Below, in pieces: positions 42,029-45,654 of a DNA stretch of 45,654 nucleotides (position 1 is its first letter; every line of letters starts with the position of its first letter). Both the position numbers and the translations under genes were made by a program. The notes under the pieces are model-generated. The model ran no database searches. It had not been told where the DNA came from and worked only from the letters and a program-made list of their open reading frames with translations. Source of the stretch: a bacterium (GTDB lineage Bacteria > Bacteroidota > Ignavibacteria > Kapaibacteriales > UBA2268); NCBI GenBank assembly GCA_030431515.1, contig JAUIIX010000021.1, positions 1 to 45,654 of the forward strand. Reading direction: 5' to 3'.

Positions 42029-42613
42029 ATGGTAAAAGCAATTTTATCTGTTGTGGCACTTTTTGCCCTATTTGCAAGTAGCACTTTCGCTGCTGAATTT
42101 AAAGTCGATACTAAAGCATCGCAAATCAAATGGACTGGTGAAAAAGTTACTGGTTCTCATTGGGGATATGTAAATATCAAATCAGGTGTTGTAAACGTTG
42201 ATGATAATAAAATCAAAAATGGTAACTTCGATATTGATATGACATCTATGAACTGTAAAGACTTAGACCCAGGTGAATATAACGACAAACTTATTAAGCA
42301 TTTGAAATCTGACGACTTTTTCTCAGTTGACGCAAACCCAGTTTCAGCATTTAAAATCAAATGGGTTAAAGACAATGGTAATAATTCTATTAAAGTTACT
42401 GGTGATTTAACTATTAAAGGTATTACTAAACAATTAACCTTTGATGCAAAATATACTTTATCTGGTGATAAATTAACAGCAGAAGCTACAATCCCAGTTG
42501 ACAGAACTAAATATGATATCAAATATGGGTCAGGTTCTTTCTTTGATTCTTTAGGTGATAAAACAATTTATGATGAATTTACTTTAGATTTGAAACTTGT
42601 TGCAAAAAAATAA
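42029..42613 (+). CDS. YceI-family periplasmic lipocalin-like protein
   Basis: 194 residues. Signal peptide MVKAILSVVALFALFASSTFA with cleavage before AEFKVD. YceI domain over the rest: KASQIKWTGEKVTGSHWG, NGNFDIDMTSMNCKD, LKSDDFFSVDANP, LTIKGITKQLTFDA, DRTKYDIKYGS. These beta barrels bind isoprenoid or fatty amphiphiles in the periplasm. AAGGA lies before the ATG. Monocistronic, with a strong terminator after it. Confidence 0.93.
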   Translation: MVKAILSVVALFALFASSTFAAEFKVDTKASQIKWTGEKVTGSHWGYVNIKSGVVNVDDNKIKNGNFDIDMTSMNCKDLDPGEYNDKLIKHLKSDDFFSVDANPVSAFKIKWVKDNGNNSIKVTGDLTIKGITKQLTFDAKYTLSGDKLTAEATIPVDRTKYDIKYGSGSFFDSLGDKTIYDEFTLDLKLVAKK

Positions 42614-42636
42614 GTTTTACTTAATCTTATGAATTT

Positions 42637-42662
42637 AAAAAGACTGCTTCGGCAGTCTTTTT
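42637..42662. terminator. Terminator with UUCG tetraloop
   Basis: AAAAAGACTGC (42637-42647), TTCG, GCAGTCTTTTT (42652-42662): 11-bp perfect stem. Works for yceI and, because of its A and T runs, probably also for the convergent holB. Confidence 0.93.
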
Positions 42663-43811
42663 TTATAATAATACTTTCCTAATTTTCATAATTAAAGATA
42701 AGTAAATCATTTGAATATTTACATTTTGATTTACCATTCTAATCGAATCTTCGCAATATTCAATAGTTTTAGCTATATCTTTATTTCCAAAAACAGAAGT
42801 GAATTTCGCAATAGATTCTTCATGATCTTTATTCACAATTAATTTATTACCAACAGAATACTTGAGGCAATCTTCTAACCAATAAGCCATTAGCAATATA
42901 GATTTTAGCACATTCTTACGATTTTTATCAGAGCATATTGACTCTACTAAGCCAACTGTTTTCTCACGGTAATTTGCTTTTCTCAAACCATTTCTAAGTA
43001 ATTCAATAGTATTTTCTCTTAAAATCTGCAAATCTTCATCTGCAAATTCTATTGCCCTTGTAATTGAACCATTTGCAAAAGGTAAAATAAAATCTAGATT
43101 ATTTTTATCACCAATATTATTTAATTCTAAATACTTTTTAATTTCTGCATCTTTCAAAGGGTCAAATCTTATTAATTGACAACGACTTTTGATAGTTCCT
43201 AAAATCAAGTCAGGTGAATGAGTAATCAATATAAATATAGTATTATCAGCAGGTTCTTCTATTGATTTCAATAGTGCATTTGATGATTCATCATTCATAG
43301 TATGAGCATCAAAAATTATAATAACCCTCTTACCATTGCTCGGAGTTGACATCTTCAATATCTGCTTCACTTTCCTAACTTGTGAAACCCTAATAGCTAA
43401 TGTTCCCGAAATATTCATTTTATAGTAAGGGTCTTTTGACTTTTTAGCAAGTTCCTCTTGAATTTCTTTCACTTGGTCATCAGCCAATCCAGAAAGCAAA
43501 CCAACTTCATCTTTAGAATTCGGCTTTGGAGCAGGAATCCCAAAAACAGAAATAATATTTTGATGAAATAAAGCATTTTCTTTATGTCTTTTATCAAATT
43601 CAGGAGTAATTTCAGCTTTTGATTTTTGACCATCAATTTCAATAATTGGATTCGGACAATTTAATAATTTAGCAAATTCAATCGCAAGTGCATCTTTACC
43701 AATACCTTCCGAGCCAGTAAACAAATAACTCGAAGCAATCCTATCTTGCACAAAAGCATTTTGCAAAATTTGCTTAACTCTTTCCTGTCCAATTACATCT
43801 TCCCAAGCCAC
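42663..43811 (-). CDS. holB: DNA polymerase III delta-prime-type clamp-loader subunit
   Basis: 382 residues from a GTG start (MAWEDVIGQERVKQIL). AAA+ fold of clamp-loader subunits: Walker A-like GSEGIGKDALA, KRVIIIFDAHTMNDESSNALL (Walker B region), SIEEPADNTIFILIT, and the sensor-1/SRC motif TIKSRCQLIRF. No zinc-binding Cys cluster is seen, unlike DnaX. An insertion of about 60 residues follows Walker A. Its GTG overlaps the last base of the dusB stop, so it is in an operon behind dusB. Confidence 0.87.
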   Translation of the reverse strand: MAWEDVIGQERVKQILQNAFVQDRIASSYLFTGSEGIGKDALAIEFAKLLNCPNPIIEIDGQKSKAEITPEFDKRHKENALFHQNIISVFGIPAPKPNSKDEVGLLSGLADDQVKEIQEELAKKSKDPYYKMNISGTLAIRVSQVRKVKQILKMSTPSNGKRVIIIFDAHTMNDESSNALLKSIEEPADNTIFILITHSPDLILGTIKSRCQLIRFDPLKDAEIKKYLELNNIGDKNNLDFILPFANGSITRAIEFADEDLQILRENTIELLRNGLRKANYREKTVGLVESICSDKNRKNVLKSILLMAYWLEDCLKYSVGNKLIVNKDHEESIAKFTSVFGNKDIAKTIEYCEDSIRMVNQNVNIQMIYLSLIMKIRKVLL

Positions 43812-44890
43812 TAAACTACTTCCCTTGTTTGTCTTCTAACATATTTTTCAGAATTACAACTCAAAGTAGGAGCTTTTCTTGTTTTGCTAACTGGTTCAAG
43901 TCTATCATTATCTTCAAGATACTTTACATATTGTCTCAAATTATCTTCAATTTCTTCATAAGTTTCGCTTGACATTAATGCTCTTCTAACCTCCGAAGCA
44001 CCGAAAAATCCTTTCAAATAACCAGAATAATGTTTTCTAAATTCAATAATAGCATTTCTATCTTTAAAATCTAAAGACATTCTCAAATGGTCTAAACAAA
44101 CATCAACCCTTGTATAAATATCAGGTTCACCTGGGTCATACCCTTCTTCCATCATCACCTTAGCTCTATGGAAAATAAAAGGATAGCCAATACATCCTCG
44201 ACCAATCATCAGAGCATCACAGCCCGAAGTATCAAAAGCTCTTTTCACATCTTCCGGCTCAACAACATCACCATTTAAAATAATTGGGATATTAGTAATA
44301 TCTTTAACTTTCGGTATCCACGACCAATCCGCAAGCCCAGTCATACCCATATCTCGAGTACGACAATGAATAGCAAGAGCTTTAGCACCAGCTTGTTCAA
44401 TTTTTTTAGCAACCTCAGTAATTACAATACTTTCTGGATCCCAACCAAGTCGAGTTTTAACAGTAACTGGAATCTGAACAGCTTCTTGCACTCTACGAGT
44501 AAGTTCAGCCATTTCATCAGGTTTTTTCAAAAAAGCAGCACCAGCATCACGCTGAACAACTTTTTTAACCCAACATCCAAAATTAATATCAAGAATATCA
44601 GCCCCAGCATCTTCCACAATTTTGGCAGATTCGACCATAGCATCAATACTACCACCAAAAATTTGAATAGCAACAGGTCTTTCCTCTTCAGCAACCTTCA
44701 TTTTACGTTTAGAAGTCCGAGAATCACGTATAATTCCTTCAGAAGCAATAAATTCCGAGTAAACAATATCTGCACCTAATCTTTTGCAAATAACTCTAAA
44801 AGGTAAATCACACACATCTTCCATAGGCGCTAAGAAGATACCATTACCAATTTCAACATTACCAATTTTTGTAAATTTCTTTTTTTCCAT
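43811..44890 (-). CDS. dusB: tRNA-dihydrouridine synthase (DusB-like)
   Basis: 359 residues. FMN enzyme that reduces uridines of tRNA. LAPMEDVCDLPFRVICKRLG at the start, DINFGCWVKKVVQRDAGAA with the catalytic Cys in FGCWVKKV, VTVKTRLGW, AIHCRTRDMGMTG, IILNGDV and LMIGRGCIGYPFIF. The carboxy-terminal helical domain follows. FGCWVKKV differs from the usual NxGCPxxKV by replacing Pro with Trp-Val. First gene of a two-gene operon with holB. Confidence 0.9.
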   Translation of the reverse strand: MEKKKFTKIGNVEIGNGIFLAPMEDVCDLPFRVICKRLGADIVYSEFIASEGIIRDSRTSKRKMKVAEEERPVAIQIFGGSIDAMVESAKIVEDAGADILDINFGCWVKKVVQRDAGAAFLKKPDEMAELTRRVQEAVQIPVTVKTRLGWDPESIVITEVAKKIEQAGAKALAIHCRTRDMGMTGLADWSWIPKVKDITNIPIILNGDVVEPEDVKRAFDTSGCDALMIGRGCIGYPFIFHRAKVMMEEGYDPGEPDIYTRVDVCLDHLRMSLDFKDRNAIIEFRKHYSGYLKGFFGASEVRRALMSSETYEEIEDNLRQYVKYLEDNDRLEPVSKTRKAPTLSCNSEKYVRRQTREVV

Positions 44891-44984
44891 TTACAAAATT
44901 AAGAAAATAAATATAATACTTTTCATTTTTGTTTTATCAACCAAACACAACCACCCACAACCACCCATCTTTCAAAGCGAAGCC

Positions 44985-45512
44985 TTGTCATTTCGAGCGT
45001 AGTCGAGAAACTCACTCTTTAATAAGTACAATTCGTGGAATCCATCTTTGTCATTCAGAGCGTAGCGATGAATCCATAAACAACTATACGTCATTCTGAA
45101 CGTAGTGAAGAATCTCCCAGAAATTGCCATAGTAATTCTGAACCTTGTTCTTTGAAAAATAACACCCATTTTACTGCAAAAACTGCAAAAATCGGTCATT
45201 CAGAGCGAAGCGAAGAATCCACAAAAAACTCTACGTCATTCTGAGGCGTAGCCCAAGAATCTCCCAGGAATTACAATGTTATTTCTGAATAAATTGAAAC
45301 TTGCGCCTTTAGGTGCAAAATGTTTGTAAATAGAAAATTCCAAAAACAATAAAGCTCCGTAGGTGCGAAATGTTTCTTAAAATCACTAAAAAATGTTCTT
45401 TGAAAAAAAACACCATTTTACTGCAAAAACTGCAAAAATCGGTCATTCAGAGCGAAGCGATGAATCCATAAACAAATATACGTCATTCAGAGCGAATGCG
45501 AAGAATCTCCCA
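44985..45512. repeat. Seven copies of a GTCATT(C/T)-type short interspersed repeat
   Basis: Copies begin at 44985, 45050, 45090, 45195, 45235, 45442 and 45482, each ~26-34 nt: GTCATTCNGAGCGNAGCGAAGAATC with variants (TTTCGAGCGTAGTCGAGAAA at 44985). They come in two alternating forms, one ending AATCCA, the other AATCTCCCAG. This is a widespread Bacteroidota/Ignavibacteria-type repeat. The 764-nt region 44891-45654 holds only repeats, and no gene is believable in it. Confidence 0.8.
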
Positions 45513-45654
45513 GGAATTTCAATGTTATTTCTGAATAAATTGAAACTTGCGCCTTTAGGTGCAAAATGTTTGTAAATAGAAAAATCAAAAAACAAAAAAG
45601 CTCCGTAGGTGCGAAATATTTCTTAAAATCACTAAAAAATGTTCTTTGAAAAAA
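45147..45654. repeat. ~247-bp tandem repeat running off the window
   Basis: The marker GTTCTTTGAAAAA recurs at 45147, 45395 and 45641 (periods 248 and 246). Each unit holds, in order, an ACTGCAAAAACTGCAAAAATC stretch split over direct repeats, two GTCATT repeats, and the two-part block CTTGCGCCTTTAGGTGC ... CTCCGTAGGTGCG. Two full units and the start of a third are visible. A partial older unit lies just upstream (45050-45146). Confidence 0.88.

Noticed and set aside
44366-44779. Plus-strand open frame of 137 codons inside dusB
   Set aside because: It lies wholly opposite dusB, is Ser/Asn/Phe-rich in the manner of a shadow frame, and has no family likeness.
44972-45575. Short open frames in the terminal repeat region on both strands
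   Set aside because: They are built from GTCATT repeats and the 247-bp tandem unit. Their reading frames change between units and no start site is visible.
45147-45654. CRISPR array at the right end
   Set aside because: Repeated units are ~247 bp with the same content throughout; there are no unique spacers and no cas genes.

Overview
The window is AT-rich (GC content looks close to 30%) and looks chromosomal, from a member of Bacteroidota or a neighbouring lineage such as Ignavibacteria or Kapabacteria. The support is: a housekeeping-type promoter of the form TTTG-N19-TANNTTTG; a large secreted protein ending in a type IX secretion (T9SS) type A sorting domain; a stand-alone homocysteine-binding MetH module; the gene order exbB-exbD-exbD-tonB-(accessory genes)-PstS-like lipoprotein-TPR protein; and an RHS/YD-repeat protein with a metallopeptidase-like tip. 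I saw no rRNA, tRNA or CRISPR array.

Layout. (1) 1-3.75 kb is an RHS polymorphic-toxin locus. It holds the 3' end of a large rhs gene, a probable lipoprotein immunity gene, then three decayed copies of one RHS segment. Between the copies sit two toxin-antitoxin cassettes (RelE/ParE type and PIN type). (2) 3.8-12.4 kb holds an SDR plus aldehyde dehydrogenase operon, a two-domain lipoprotein, a conserved secreted protein often mislabelled asparagine synthetase B, Maf, and a TilS carrying an amino-terminal extension of about 600 residues rich in Lys and built of 70-residue repeats. (3) 12.7-15.7 kb holds an ECF sigma factor, a small two-helix membrane protein and an odd GH13 protein. (4) 15.7-21.2 kb is an accessory island: a RecQ helicase fused to a ComF-like phosphoribosyltransferase, a DprA-like gene 3 nt downstream, a MazF/PemK-type module, a PIN module whose toxin is broken by one in-frame stop, and two orphan exported proteins. 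(5) 21.2-27.1 kb holds cca, the metH Hcy domain, recN, pyrB and prmC. (6) 27.3-36.4 kb is the Ton energy-transduction cluster. It contains four extra exported proteins made almost entirely of TonB carboxy-terminal domains, eight domains in all. (7) 36.6-44.9 kb holds rsmA, a PAP2 protein, a YigZ-family protein, the T9SS cargo protein, marR-yceI, holB and dusB. (8) 44.9 kb to the end is non-coding repeat: seven copies of a short GTCATT-type repeat and a 247-bp tandem repeat that runs off the window.

Regulatory link. The same ECF-type promoter, GTAACTTTTTT then TGTGTCT with 17-18 nt between GTAAC and GTCT, lies before the ECF sigma gene itself, before exbD2-tonB, and before the T9SS cargo gene on the minus strand. 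This suggests a small envelope regulon with autoregulation. It also moves two start codons: the sigma gene to 12807 and the cargo gene to 41225.

The best candidates for an undescribed system are the RecQ-ComF + DprA pair, the TonB-domain array, the TilS fusion, and the RHS graveyard seeded with toxin-antitoxin cassettes.
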